Positions 1 to 10,191 of a DNA stretch of 15,556 bases are shown piece by piece. The notes below the pieces were generated by a model, which saw nothing but the letters and a program-made list of their open reading frames with translations, was not told the origin of the DNA and searched no databases. Every line of letters begins with the position of its first letter. Position 1 is the stretch's first letter. The stretch comes from Actinomycetes bacterium (GTDB taxonomy: Bacteria; Actinomycetota; Acidimicrobiia; Acidimicrobiales; RAAP-2), in assembly GCA_021799915.1 (NCBI GenBank), contig JAJYZN010000050.1:1-15556 (forward strand), in the 5' to 3' direction. The translations under genes were made by a program, and so were the position numbers.

Positions 1-558
1 GTCCGGGAGTTCTCCGACCGCCCCGTCACCGACCAGCAGGTCGAGGCGTGCCTCCAGGCCGCGACCCATGCGCCCAGCGCCGAGAACCGCCAGCCGTGGG
101 TCTTCGTGGTGGTGCGCGACGCCGCCCTCCGGGGCGCCCTGGCCGAGCTCACCCGACGGGCCTGGCTGGACGGCGCGAGGCAGCACTCGACCGGCAGGCT
201 CCCCGAACGCCTCCTCGCCGAGGTCGACCGGGGAGCACGGAGCGGGATCGGGACCGCCCCGGTGATCGTGGTGGTCTGCGGCGACAGCGCCCTCGGGTTG
301 GAGCAGACCCTGGCCGCTTCGGTGTTCCCGGCGGTCCAGAACCTCCTCCTGGCGGCCGGCGCCCTGGGTCTCGGATCGGCGATGACCACGCTGGCCACCC
401 GCTACGGAGACGAGCTGCGCCGCCTGCTGGAGCTCCCCCCCACGGCGCGCCCGATGGCCGTCGTTCCCATCGGCTGGCCGGCCCGTCCCCCGGGCCCACC
501 CCGTCGCCTCCCCCTCGCCGATCGGGTGCACCGCGATCGGTACGGCCGTCCCTGGTAG
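1..558 (+). CDS. Nitroreductase family protein (5' end cut off by window)
   Basis: The reading frame is open from base 1 to a TAG at 556-558, giving 185 visible residues. The true start lies before the window. Features matching the FMN-dependent nitroreductase fold are an N-terminal arginine-bearing VREFSDRPVT segment, the APSAENRQPW block at visible residues 24-33 (the family's FMN-contact region near the N-terminus), a late GLGSAMTT segment from about residue 123, and a VVPIGWP strand near the C-terminus. Proteins of this family use flavin to transfer electrons from NAD(P)H or a related cofactor to nitro, quinone or other acceptors. The substrate cannot be read from sequence. The tail ending RDRYGRPW is also common in the family. 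Little seems to be missing, probably only a short N-terminal stretch. A specialised role, for example an FbiB-like C-terminal domain, is less likely but not excluded without the upstream sequence. Confidence 0.85.
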   Translation, partial: VREFSDRPVTDQQVEACLQAATHAPSAENRQPWVFVVVRDAALRGALAELTRRAWLDGARQHSTGRLPERLLAEVDRGARSGIGTAPVIVVVCGDSALGLEQTLAASVFPAVQNLLLAAGALGLGSAMTTLATRYGDELRRLLELPPTARPMAVVPIGWPARPPGPPRRLPLADRVHRDRYGRPW

Positions 559-677
559 GTCGGGTCGATCACCCGGGGCCGATGCAGGCTGCCGGCGGTG
601 CTCGGCCCGGATCGGACGCAGCCACCCCGGTAGTGTGACCCACATCGACGGTCGACCTCGGGGACCCGGCCCGACGT

Positions 678-682
678 GGAGG
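678..682 (+). promoter_or_regulatory. Shine-Dalgarno GGAGG for the amidohydrolase start
   Basis: GGAGG lies 7 nt before the GTG at 690, which supports that start. A possible -10 hexamer, TAGTGT (631-636), lies further upstream in the 131-bp gap after the nitroreductase gene. It has no convincing -35 partner, so the promoter is tentative. Confidence 0.55.
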
Positions 683-689
683 TGGTGCG

Positions 690-2087
690 GTGGGCGCTCC
701 AAGTGATCTCAGGAGGAGCAGGGGCGGTCCCGATCGTGGCCGTCCCTACGTGGTGGTGTCGGCCGACGCCCACGCCGCACCCGACGACCTGGACCAGTTC
801 CTTTCCTACGTGGACCCGGCCGACCGCGACGCCGTCGCCGCCTTCGGAGACCTCTCCTCGGTCGCCATCCCGATGTTCGGCGGGGTGGACCCCGGCGACG
901 TCGACGAGTCCGATCCCGTTCGGGCGGTGGCCACCCGTCGGCTCGCCGGCATGGGGGTGGACACGGGGGCCGCGGCAGCGTGGCTCGCCGCCTACGGCAC
1001 CGACTGGGTGGTCCCCGGGGACGGTGGCGGACGCCGGCTGGCGGTGCTGGAGGACCAGGGCATCCACGCCGAGGTGGTGTTCCCCGGGCCGGTCCTGGCC
1101 GGGGGGATCTCGCCGGCCATGTACCTGGGCGGCCACGCGTCGACCGGCCTGGACGCCGTCTGGCCCGCCCTCCACGCGTACAACCGCTGGCTGGCCGAGT
1201 TCTGCGCCGCGGCCCCGGGGCGGCGGGCCGGCGTCCTCCCCGTCGACCTGCACGACATGGACCGGGCGGTGCAGGAGCTGACCTGGGCCCGGGACCAGGG
1301 AATCTTCGGGGGCATCATGCTTCCGGCCATGTCGGTGCGGTCAGGCCTGCCGGGCTACGCCCACGAGTACTTCGAGCCCCTTTGGACCGCCTGCGAGGAG
1401 CTGGAGATGGTGGTGAACCTGCATACCGGCGCCTCGGGATCGGCCACCGACACCAAGTTCCTCTACGACGACAAGCACGGCGGAATGCTCGGGCTCTTCG
1501 AGGTGTTCGTGTTCACCCGCCGGCCGTTGTGGTTCATGATCTTGGGTGGCGTGCTCGACCGCCACCCGAACCTCAGGATCGCAGTCACCGAGAACGGCGT
1601 GCAGTGGCTGCCGTCGCTGGTCCGGGACATGGAGTACTTCTTCGACACCCACGGCGGCGCGCCGATCCGCTCGTACCTGCGTCACCGACCGGGCGAGTAC
1701 GTCGAGCACCAGGTGTGGCTGGGCGGCTCGCTCATGAAGCGCTACGAAGCCGAGATGAGAGACGAGATCGGTGTCGACCGGATCATGTGGGGATCGGACT
1801 ACCCCCACCTGGAAGGGGCGGCAACGGTCCACCGCCAGGTGCTGGCTCACGTGTTCGGCGGGCTCCCCGAAGACGACGTGCGGGCGATGCTCGGTTCCAA
1901 CGCCGTCGGGCTCTACGGGTTCGACGGTGCACTGCTCCAGGAGGTTGCCGACCGGGTGGGGCCCACGGTGGCCGACCTGGCCCAGCCCATCGGCCTCGAC
2001 GCCATACCCGAGACGTTCAGCTGGAGCCTGGGCCGCCCGGTCCCGCTGGCCGCCGGCTCAGCCGCGACCGAGCCGGCGACGGCGTAG
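690..2087 (+). CDS. Amidohydrolase-2 (TIM-barrel metal-dependent hydrolase) family protein
   Basis: This is a 465-residue protein. The GTG start at 690 is chosen because GGAGG sits 7 nt upstream and the conserved region begins at residue 20. It resembles the amidohydrolase-related family (PF04909, COG2159). It has a first-strand D-A-H motif (D26, H28) where many members have HxH, a central NLHTG with H245, then GGVLDRHPNLRIAV followed by E301, and the hallmark MWGSDYPH (D370, H373) followed by E375. These are the expected metal and catalytic positions on a TIM barrel, so a cytoplasmic hydrolase or decarboxylase acting on a cyclic or carboxylated small molecule is plausible. The substrate is unknown. 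There is no signal peptide. Its last 30 bp overlap the 3' end of the convergent ice-binding gene. The Ala-rich C-terminus (about residues 450-465) is encoded in that overlap and looks unconserved. Confidence 0.88.
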   Translation: MGAPSDLRRSRGGPDRGRPYVVVSADAHAAPDDLDQFLSYVDPADRDAVAAFGDLSSVAIPMFGGVDPGDVDESDPVRAVATRRLAGMGVDTGAAAAWLAAYGTDWVVPGDGGGRRLAVLEDQGIHAEVVFPGPVLAGGISPAMYLGGHASTGLDAVWPALHAYNRWLAEFCAAAPGRRAGVLPVDLHDMDRAVQELTWARDQGIFGGIMLPAMSVRSGLPGYAHEYFEPLWTACEELEMVVNLHTGASGSATDTKFLYDDKHGGMLGLFEVFVFTRRPLWFMILGGVLDRHPNLRIAVTENGVQWLPSLVRDMEYFFDTHGGAPIRSYLRHRPGEYVEHQVWLGGSLMKRYEAEMRDEIGVDRIMWGSDYPHLEGAATVHRQVLAHVFGGLPEDDVRAMLGSNAVGLYGFDGALLQEVADRVGPTVADLAQPIGLDAIPETFSWSLGRPVPLAAGSAATEPATA

Positions 2088-3161
2088 GCGGTCCGCCAAC
2101 AGCCCGAACCCGAGAGCCCCCAGCGAGGCGACGACCAGCCAGTAGAGCCAACCGGCCCACGGCTCACCGGTGTGCGCTGTGGGGACCACGACCGACACGG
2201 CCGCGCTGGAGGGGACCGATGTCGACACGGTCACCGGCGAGGTGGCCGGCGGCGTGGTCGGCGTCGTATGGGAGGTCCCGACGGTCGTCGGCGCCGTGGT
2301 CGGCGTCGTGGTCGGCGTCGTGTGGGTGGTCCCGACCGTCGTCGGCACGGTAGGAGGCGTCGTGGTGGGTGACGTGGTGGTCGTTGTCTCCGCACACGCC
2401 GCCTCGGTCACGTGGTCTGTCAGCAGGGTGACCGCACCGGTCTTCACCAGGATCCGCCCTGTGACGGTGACTGTCTTTGTCAGGGAGGCTGTGGCGTAGG
2501 CCATGACGGTCCCGATGAATTTCGAACCCGTCTTCAAGGTGGCCGCCGAGCCCACCTGCCAGAAGACGTTGCAGGCCTGGACCCCGCCGTCGAGCACCAC
2601 CAAGCTGCCGGTGCCGGTGATCAGCGTGGATGCGGCCTGGAAGATGAAGACCGAGCTGGCCGAACCTGTGAGGGTGAGCACCCCTGTGAGGGCCAAGGCG
2701 CTCGTCGACGTGTACACGCCGGCGTCCAACTTCATGCCGCTCAGGTTCTTGCCGGTGACTGTCTTTGTCTTTGTCGCCGGAGCAGCCATGGCTGCTGTGT
2801 AGGCCACCGAGAGGGCGGCCTGCGCCGGCTTGGCCACCGTTGTTGTGCCCAGGTACTGCTTGCCGTTCACGACCGTCCCGGCACCCCTTGTCGTACTTGT
2901 GACGAAGCCCGTGACTGCCCGTGTCGGGTACACGCCCAGGTCACCCGACACCACGGAGGCCCCGGTGTTGGTCACCGTCGTGTGGGCCAGGACGGCGAAG
3001 GGCGCGGCAGCTCCCAGTGTGGGCGCCGTCACCACCGGCGAGGCGTCGGCCGCCGTTCCGGCCACCACGCCCAAGGTGAAAAGGGCCATGCTGGTCACGA
3101 CGACGACTGGGATCACACCACGACGGACCGCTCCTCGGACACTCCGGGACCTCGACGACAT
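2058..3161 (-). CDS. Ice-binding-like (DUF3494) secreted protein with Thr-rich stalk and C-terminal membrane anchor
   Basis: This is a 367-residue protein starting at ATG 3161, with AGGAGG 5 nt upstream. Residues 1-40 form a signal peptide: basic start, hydrophobic PVVVVTSMALFTLGVVAG, and an ADA-S cleavage-like end. Residues about 48-252 match the DUF3494/ice-binding family (PF11999), a discontinuous beta-solenoid. Visible hallmarks are LGAAAPFAVLAHTTVTNTG, SGDLGVYP, LDAGVYTSTSALALTGVLTL, FIFQAASTL and ACNVFWQVGSAATL. Residues about 259-317 are a Thr/Pro-rich stalk with an imperfect repeat. Residues about 337-355 form a membrane helix followed by a basic tail (RLRRRRLGRG). No LPxTG sortase motif is visible, so anchoring is probably by the helix itself. 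The family includes antifreeze and ice-adhesion proteins, but many members come from non-cold bacteria, so ice binding is not assured. An adhesin or surface-layer role is equally possible. Confidence 0.88.
   Translation of the reverse strand: MSSRSRSVRGAVRRGVIPVVVVTSMALFTLGVVAGTAADASPVVTAPTLGAAAPFAVLAHTTVTNTGASVVSGDLGVYPTRAVTGFVTSTTRGAGTVVNGKQYLGTTTVAKPAQAALSVAYTAAMAAPATKTKTVTGKNLSGMKLDAGVYTSTSALALTGVLTLTGSASSVFIFQAASTLITGTGSLVVLDGGVQACNVFWQVGSAATLKTGSKFIGTVMAYATASLTKTVTVTGRILVKTGAVTLLTDHVTEAACAETTTTTSPTTTPPTVPTTVGTTHTTPTTTPTTAPTTVGTSHTTPTTPPATSPVTVSTSVPSSAAVSVVVPTAHTGEPWAGWLYWLVVASLGALGFGLLADRLRRRRLGRG
2257..2345 (-). repeat. Imperfect direct repeat coding the Thr/Pro stalk
   Basis: Two 35-bp copies, 2257-2291 and 2311-2345, differ at 3 positions and start 54 bp (18 codons) apart. 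They encode the repeated VGT(T/S)HTTPTT segments in the stalk of the ice-binding-like protein. Length variation between strains would be expected here. Confidence 0.75.
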
Positions 3162-3330
3162 GGCAACCTCCTGGGATCAGGTGCATCCGACCGGCACCGG
3201 CTCGACGCCGGGACCGGTTCGTGGTCGGACGTCCCGAGACGCCCCGACCAGTCGCTGTCGCAAGGAGGACGCCTTCGCCGGCGGATAGGGCTCCACCGGC
3301 GGGCAGCATCACGGCTCTGGACAGAGACAT
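3162..3330 (-). promoter_or_regulatory. Hairpin-rich 5' leader of the ice-binding gene, with strong Shine-Dalgarno
   Basis: This covers about half of the 331-bp stretch without a gene. Read on the minus strand towards the ATG at 3161 it contains a dyad CTCTG-2 nt-CAGAG (3315-3326); a 7-bp hairpin with one G-U pair (3278-3299, loop 8 nt); a hairpin with a 7-bp outer stem and a 4-bp inner stem separated by a bulge (3222-3250); a two-part 5+4 bp hairpin (3190-3218); and AGGAGG (3167-3172) 5 nt before ATG. I could not match it to a known riboswitch. The stems were found by eye, and GC-rich DNA makes some pairing likely by chance. Confidence 0.4.
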
Positions 3331-3391
3331 TGCTCTTCCGAACCCTCACTGCCGAAGGCACTGCCACCCTACACCCCTATTGGTGCACTCA

Positions 3392-3417
3392 CCCCGCCGA
3401 CCCTTCGATAGGCGGGG
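3392..3417 (-). terminator. GC-rich stem-loop downstream of the lipoprotein hydrolase gene (possible terminator)
   Basis: CCCCGCC (3392-3398) and GGCGGGG (3411-3417) form a perfect 7-bp stem with a 12-nt loop. It lies about 75 bp past the stop of the lipoprotein gene and upstream of the ice-binding leader, both on the minus strand. There is no T-run, so it would be a weak or non-canonical terminator. It could instead be part of the following leader. Confidence 0.3.
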
Positions 3418-3457
3418 ACGGGTCGGTGGCGATCGGTCTCCGGGTAGGGTCGGGAGC

Positions 3458-3492
3458 GGGTCGAAGAGAGCTACGGCGTGGGTCGAAGAGAG

Positions 3493-3501
<9 letters not shown>
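3458..3501. repeat. Exact 22-bp tandem duplication running over a stop codon
   Basis: Two identical adjacent 22-bp copies, 3458-3479 and 3480-3501, each contain TCGAAGAGAGCTACGGCG. A further GGG at 3502 begins what would be a third copy. The minus-strand stop codon (TAG, 3495-3493) of the lipoprotein hydrolase gene lies in the second copy, so the last codons of the gene and its stop are what was duplicated. Confidence 0.9.
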
Positions 3502-7422
<3,921 letters not shown>

Positions 7423-7475
7423 CCGACTCGACCGTGACGGGCATCCAGAGTGGACGGCGGCTCCGGATACCATGA

Positions 7476-8054
7476 GTGATCACCCAAGAACCGGCCCACT
7501 CCGACTCAGGTCCCGGCTCACGTCCTGACCTGTCCTCGGAGGACCCCGCGGATCAAGGCCGGGCGAAGCAGCCCGGACAGCATCGCTCTGGAGCCCGACC
7601 TGATAGGTCGCCCGGATCTCGGGCAAGTTCACTTCGCTCGGTGCTGACCGCCGGGGGCCGGGACAATCCGTGGCCCGTGAACCTGGTCGTGTGGCTCGGT
7701 GCCGCCCTGGTACTGGCGTCGGCCGCGGTGCACCTGCACCTGTGGTCCACCGGGTACCGCCACATCGCCACCATCGGACCACTGTTCCTCCTCCAGGGCA
7801 TCGCCGGCATCGTCCTGGCGTTCGTCCTCGCCGTCACCAGACGGGTGTGGAGCATCGTGGCCGCGGCCGGGTTCCTCGCCGGGACCGTGGCCGGGTTCCT
7901 CCTCTCGGTGAACGTCGGCCTCTTCGGTTTTCAGGACACTTGGGTCGCTCCCACAGCGAAGTCCGCCTTCGCCATCGAAGTCGCCGGGTTCGCGGTCCTG
8001 GCTGTCGGCGCCGTGCTGTGCCTCACCCGCCGCCGGGAGTCCCCCCGGGGCTGA
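7476..8054 (+). CDS. Small four-helix integral membrane protein, function unknown
   Basis: I do not recognise a named family. From GTG 7476 the product has 192 residues. The first 65 or so are hydrophilic and low-complexity. Four hydrophobic helices follow (about residues 68-88, 98-120, 123-147 and 163-183) with short loops and a basic tail ending RRRESPRG, which suggests a cytoplasmic C-terminus. The first 55 codons use noticeably more A/T in the third position than the rest. A GTG at 7641 would give a 137-residue protein beginning just before the first helix, and this may be the real start. Neither start has a Shine-Dalgarno. A TACCAT hexamer at 7468-7473 could be a -10 for a transcript starting near 7480. 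It follows ahcY by 53 or 218 bp depending on the start, so co-transcription is possible. There is no clear link to the methyl cycle. Confidence 0.65.
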   Translation: MITQEPAHSDSGPGSRPDLSSEDPADQGRAKQPGQHRSGARPDRSPGSRASSLRSVLTAGGRDNPWPVNLVVWLGAALVLASAAVHLHLWSTGYRHIATIGPLFLLQGIAGIVLAFVLAVTRRVWSIVAAAGFLAGTVAGFLLSVNVGLFGFQDTWVAPTAKSAFAIEVAGFAVLAVGAVLCLTRRRESPRG

Positions 8055-8101
8055 ACCGGACCCGGCGGGTCGGCCGACCGAGCAGGCCGCGGTCGGGCCC
8101 A

Positions 8102-8116
8102 GGGACGGCCTGTCCC
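8102..8116. terminator. Stem-loop between convergent genes (possible bidirectional terminator)
   Basis: GGGAC (8102-8106) and GTCCC (8112-8116) form a 5-bp stem with a 5-nt loop in the 63-bp gap between the membrane protein and the FxsA gene. A self-complementary GGTCGGCCGACC (8068-8079) lies in the same gap. Neither has a T-run, so termination is only suggested by position. Confidence 0.3.
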
Positions 8117-8117
8117 C

Positions 8118-8684
8118 TCACCCCTTGCTCCGCCCGGGCGACCCGGGCGGCCCGGGCGGCCCCGGCGACCCCGGCAGGGGCTCCGCCGCGGGCGGGGGCT
8201 CTACCGCCGGCGGGGGCTCTGCTGCGGGCGGCAGCTGCACCGCGGGCGGCAGCTGCACCGCGGGCGGTGGCTCGTGTCGGACCGGTCTGGACCCGACGTC
8301 GATCACCTGCCAGCGACCCGGACCGGCCCGCTGCACGCCACGAGCGATCCGATGTCCCGACATACGGATCAGCAGATGGCGCACCGGACCCACCATGAGC
8401 AGGAGGCCGAACGCATCCCCGATGAAGCCGGGCACGCAGATCATCACCCCCCCGATGAGCACGACGAGCCCGTCGAGCAGCTCCCGGGTGGGCACCTCGC
8501 CCTGCTCCAGTCGCTCCCGGGTGTGGGCCAGGATGCCTACGCCCACGCGGCGCACGACGAAAGGTCCCAGCGCGCTCACCGCCACCAGCAGCACGAGCGC
8601 CAGAACGAAGCCGATCTGCCCGGCCACCGTGACGAAGGCGACGATCTCGGCGGCGACGAGCAAGAGCACGCCGAGCAAGATCAC
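8118..8684 (-). CDS. fxsA: FxsA-family membrane protein with Pro-rich, collagen-like tail
   Basis: This is a 188-residue protein. The core matches FxsA (PF04186): a first helix with the conserved glutamate (E13 in AAEIVAF), a second hydrophobic stretch ending ALGPFVVRRVG, a cytoplasmic segment, and a third hydrophobic block with the family signature GGVMICVPGFIGDAFGLLLMVGPVRHLL (80-105 region). FxsA in E. coli is an inner-membrane protein tied to exclusion of phage T7 by F; the general role is unknown. GTG 8684 is chosen because family members begin right at the first helix and TACCCT lies 5 nt upstream. GTG 8753 would add 23 Arg-rich residues, and the frame stays open to 8873, inside the divergent gene. 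Residues about 138-172 are repeats of PPA(V/A)(Q/E), and the end reads SPGPPGPPGSPG. This cytoplasmic or periplasmic tail is absent from typical FxsA. Confidence 0.8.
   Translation of the reverse strand: MILLGVLLLVAAEIVAFVTVAGQIGFVLALVLLVAVSALGPFVVRRVGVGILAHTRERLEQGEVPTRELLDGLVVLIGGVMICVPGFIGDAFGLLLMVGPVRHLLIRMSGHRIARGVQRAGPGRWQVIDVGSRPVRHEPPPAVQLPPAVQLPPAAEPPPAVEPPPAAEPLPGSPGPPGPPGSPGRSKG
8232..8267 (-). repeat. Exact 18-bp tandem repeat in the FxsA tail
   Basis: Two identical 18-bp copies (8232-8249 and 8250-8267) with diverged relatives on both sides encode the PPAVQL-type repeats. The unit is six codons, so copy changes would keep the frame. Confidence 0.85.
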
Positions 8685-8689
8685 GCTCC

Positions 8690-8695
8690 AGGGTA
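8690..8695 (-). promoter_or_regulatory. Possible -10 element TACCCT for fxsA
   Basis: On the minus strand TACCCT is followed by 5 nt and GTG 8684. The spacing is one base shorter than for the other leaderless candidates in the window, and the start itself is uncertain. Confidence 0.35.
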
Positions 8696-8760
8696 ACTGG
8701 CGGGATCGTCCCGTGTCCCGGCGCGCCCTGCCGGACCGGTTCCTTCCCAGCACTGGGAAG

Positions 8761-8766
8761 TAGGAT
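8761..8766 (+). promoter_or_regulatory. -10 element TAGGAT of a probable leaderless promoter (WS/DGAT)
   Basis: TAGGAT is followed by 6 nt and then GTG 8773. No Shine-Dalgarno is present. The position predicts transcription starting at the first base of the start codon. Confidence 0.55.
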
Positions 8767-8772
8767 CGAGTC

Positions 8773-10191
8773 GTGGAGCTGGTTGGAGGGCTCGACTCGG
8801 CGTTCCTTTCGTGCGAGACGCCCACGATGCACATGCACGTGTGCGGGCTCTTGATCCTCGACGTGACCGGCATGGCGGCCGACGAGCCCTACCGGCGGCT
8901 GTGTGACCTGCTGGCCTCCCGCATGCCCCAAATTGCTCCGATGCGGCGCCGCCTCGTCCCGGTTCCCTTCAATGTCGGGCGACCACGGTGGGTCGACTCC
9001 GAGGTCGACATCGACGACCATCTCCGCCGGGTGGTCGCGCCGGCACCCGGTGACGAGCGGGCCCTGGCCGAGCTGGCCGGTGCGTTCGCCGGGACCCAGG
9101 TCCGCCGGGACCGTCCCCTATGGGAGATGCTGCTGGTGGAAGGGCTCTCCGGCGATCGGGTAGCTCTCTTGGTGAAGATGCACCACTCCACGATCGACGG
9201 CATCTCCGGGGCGAACCTCATGGGCGAGCTCTTCTCGCTCGACGCCGACACGCCGCCCGAGTCGTCCCTCGCCCCGTCACCTCCCGAGCCCGTGCCCGGA
9301 CCGACCGCGCTCCTCGCCGGCGCCGTGGTCGAGCGGTTCACCCGACCGGTCGAAGCGGCCAAGTTGCTCCCCGCCACCGCAGCCCGGGTGGGATCGGCCC
9401 TTTGGAGGGGGGCGCGGGGCGACCTGCAGGCCACGATGCCCTTCACCGCGCCGCGCACGTCGTTCAACTCCTCGGTCACGGCACGCCGTTCGGTGGCCTT
9501 CACCTCGGTGTCCCTTCCCGACGTGAAGGCGGTCAAGGGGGCCCACGGCGTCACGGTCAACGACGTGCTCACCGCCGTGGTCGGTACGGCCCTGCGTCAC
9601 TACCTCCTCGCGAGGGGGGAGCTGCCCGACCGGTCACTCATCGCCGCCGAGCCGGTTTCGGTCCACGAGCAGGCCAAGGGGCTTGCCGGGACCACGAAGG
9701 TGTCGGTCATGTTCACCTCGATCGGCACCGATGTCGCCGATCCGGTCGAGCGTCTCGAAGCCATTGCCGAGTCGAACTCCCGGGCGAAGGCCTTCCACTC
9801 GATGGTCGGAGCCGACACCCTCCTCGGGTGGGCCGAGCACTTCTCGTTCAACGGGTTCGCCCTGGGGGCCCGCCTCTACTCCCGGCTCCACGGTGCCGAT
9901 CACCATCCGGTGATCCACAACCTGATCCTCTCGAACGTCCCGGGCCCGCCAATCCCCCTCTACCTGGCCGGCGCCCGCCTGGTGGGCATCTATCCCCTGG
10001 GCCCGGTCCTCGACGGAGCCGGGCTGAACGTGACCGTCCTCTCCCAGGAGGATCGCGTCGGCTTCGGGATCATCTCGTGTGCCGAGCTGGTCCCCGATCC
10101 GTGGGAGATCGCCGCGGCCATCCCCGCGGCGCTGGACGAGCTCAGGAGCGCCGGGAACCGGGAAAGGAAGATTCCAGAGCATCTGCAGTGA
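8773..10191 (+). CDS. Wax ester synthase / diacylglycerol acyltransferase (WS/DGAT)
   Basis: This is a 472-residue protein from GTG 8773. It fits the bacterial bifunctional WS/DGAT family (N-terminal PF03007, C-terminal PF06974), which joins acyl-CoA to fatty alcohols or diacylglycerol to make wax esters or triacylglycerol at the membrane/lipid-body surface. The active-site motif HHxxxDG is intact as H137-H138-S-T-I-D142-G143, preceded by RDRPLWEMLLVEGL. The N-terminus begins with the typical LDSAFL(S)CETPTMHMHV. The C-terminal half has NDVLTAVVGTALRHYL, SNVPGPPIPLYLAGARL and YPLGPVLDGAGLNVTVLS, all family hallmarks. The length is normal (about 460-480). There is no signal peptide. Many actinobacteria carry several paralogs, so the preferred acceptor cannot be called. 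The last 50 bp overlap the convergent alpha/beta-hydrolase gene. Confidence 0.95.
   Translation: MELVGGLDSAFLSCETPTMHMHVCGLLILDVTGMAADEPYRRLCDLLASRMPQIAPMRRRLVPVPFNVGRPRWVDSEVDIDDHLRRVVAPAPGDERALAELAGAFAGTQVRRDRPLWEMLLVEGLSGDRVALLVKMHHSTIDGISGANLMGELFSLDADTPPESSLAPSPPEPVPGPTALLAGAVVERFTRPVEAAKLLPATAARVGSALWRGARGDLQATMPFTAPRTSFNSSVTARRSVAFTSVSLPDVKAVKGAHGVTVNDVLTAVVGTALRHYLLARGELPDRSLIAAEPVSVHEQAKGLAGTTKVSVMFTSIGTDVADPVERLEAIAESNSRAKAFHSMVGADTLLGWAEHFSFNGFALGARLYSRLHGADHHPVIHNLILSNVPGPPIPLYLAGARLVGIYPLGPVLDGAGLNVTVLSQEDRVGFGIISCAELVPDPWEIAAAIPAALDELRSAGNRERKIPEHLQ

Noticed and set aside
2160..2400. Short tandem-like repeats considered as a CRISPR or mobile-element end
   Set aside because: They follow the codon pattern of the Thr/Pro stalk, with irregular spacing and no unique spacers.
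3162..3330. Known c-di-GMP, c-di-AMP or cobalamin riboswitch in the ice-binding leader
   Set aside because: The invariant sequence blocks of these classes are not present on the minus strand here. Only generic hairpins are seen.
8068..8079. Perfect 12-bp palindrome GGTCGGCCGACC as an operator or phage attachment site
   Set aside because: It lies between convergent genes, is built of common GC-rich words and has no second copy or neighbouring integrase. Chance or weak termination is simpler.
8685..8873. N-terminal extension of fxsA to 8753 or 8873
   Set aside because: The added residues are Arg- and Ser-rich, unlike FxsA, and the longest form would overlap the start of the divergent WS/DGAT gene by about 100 bp.
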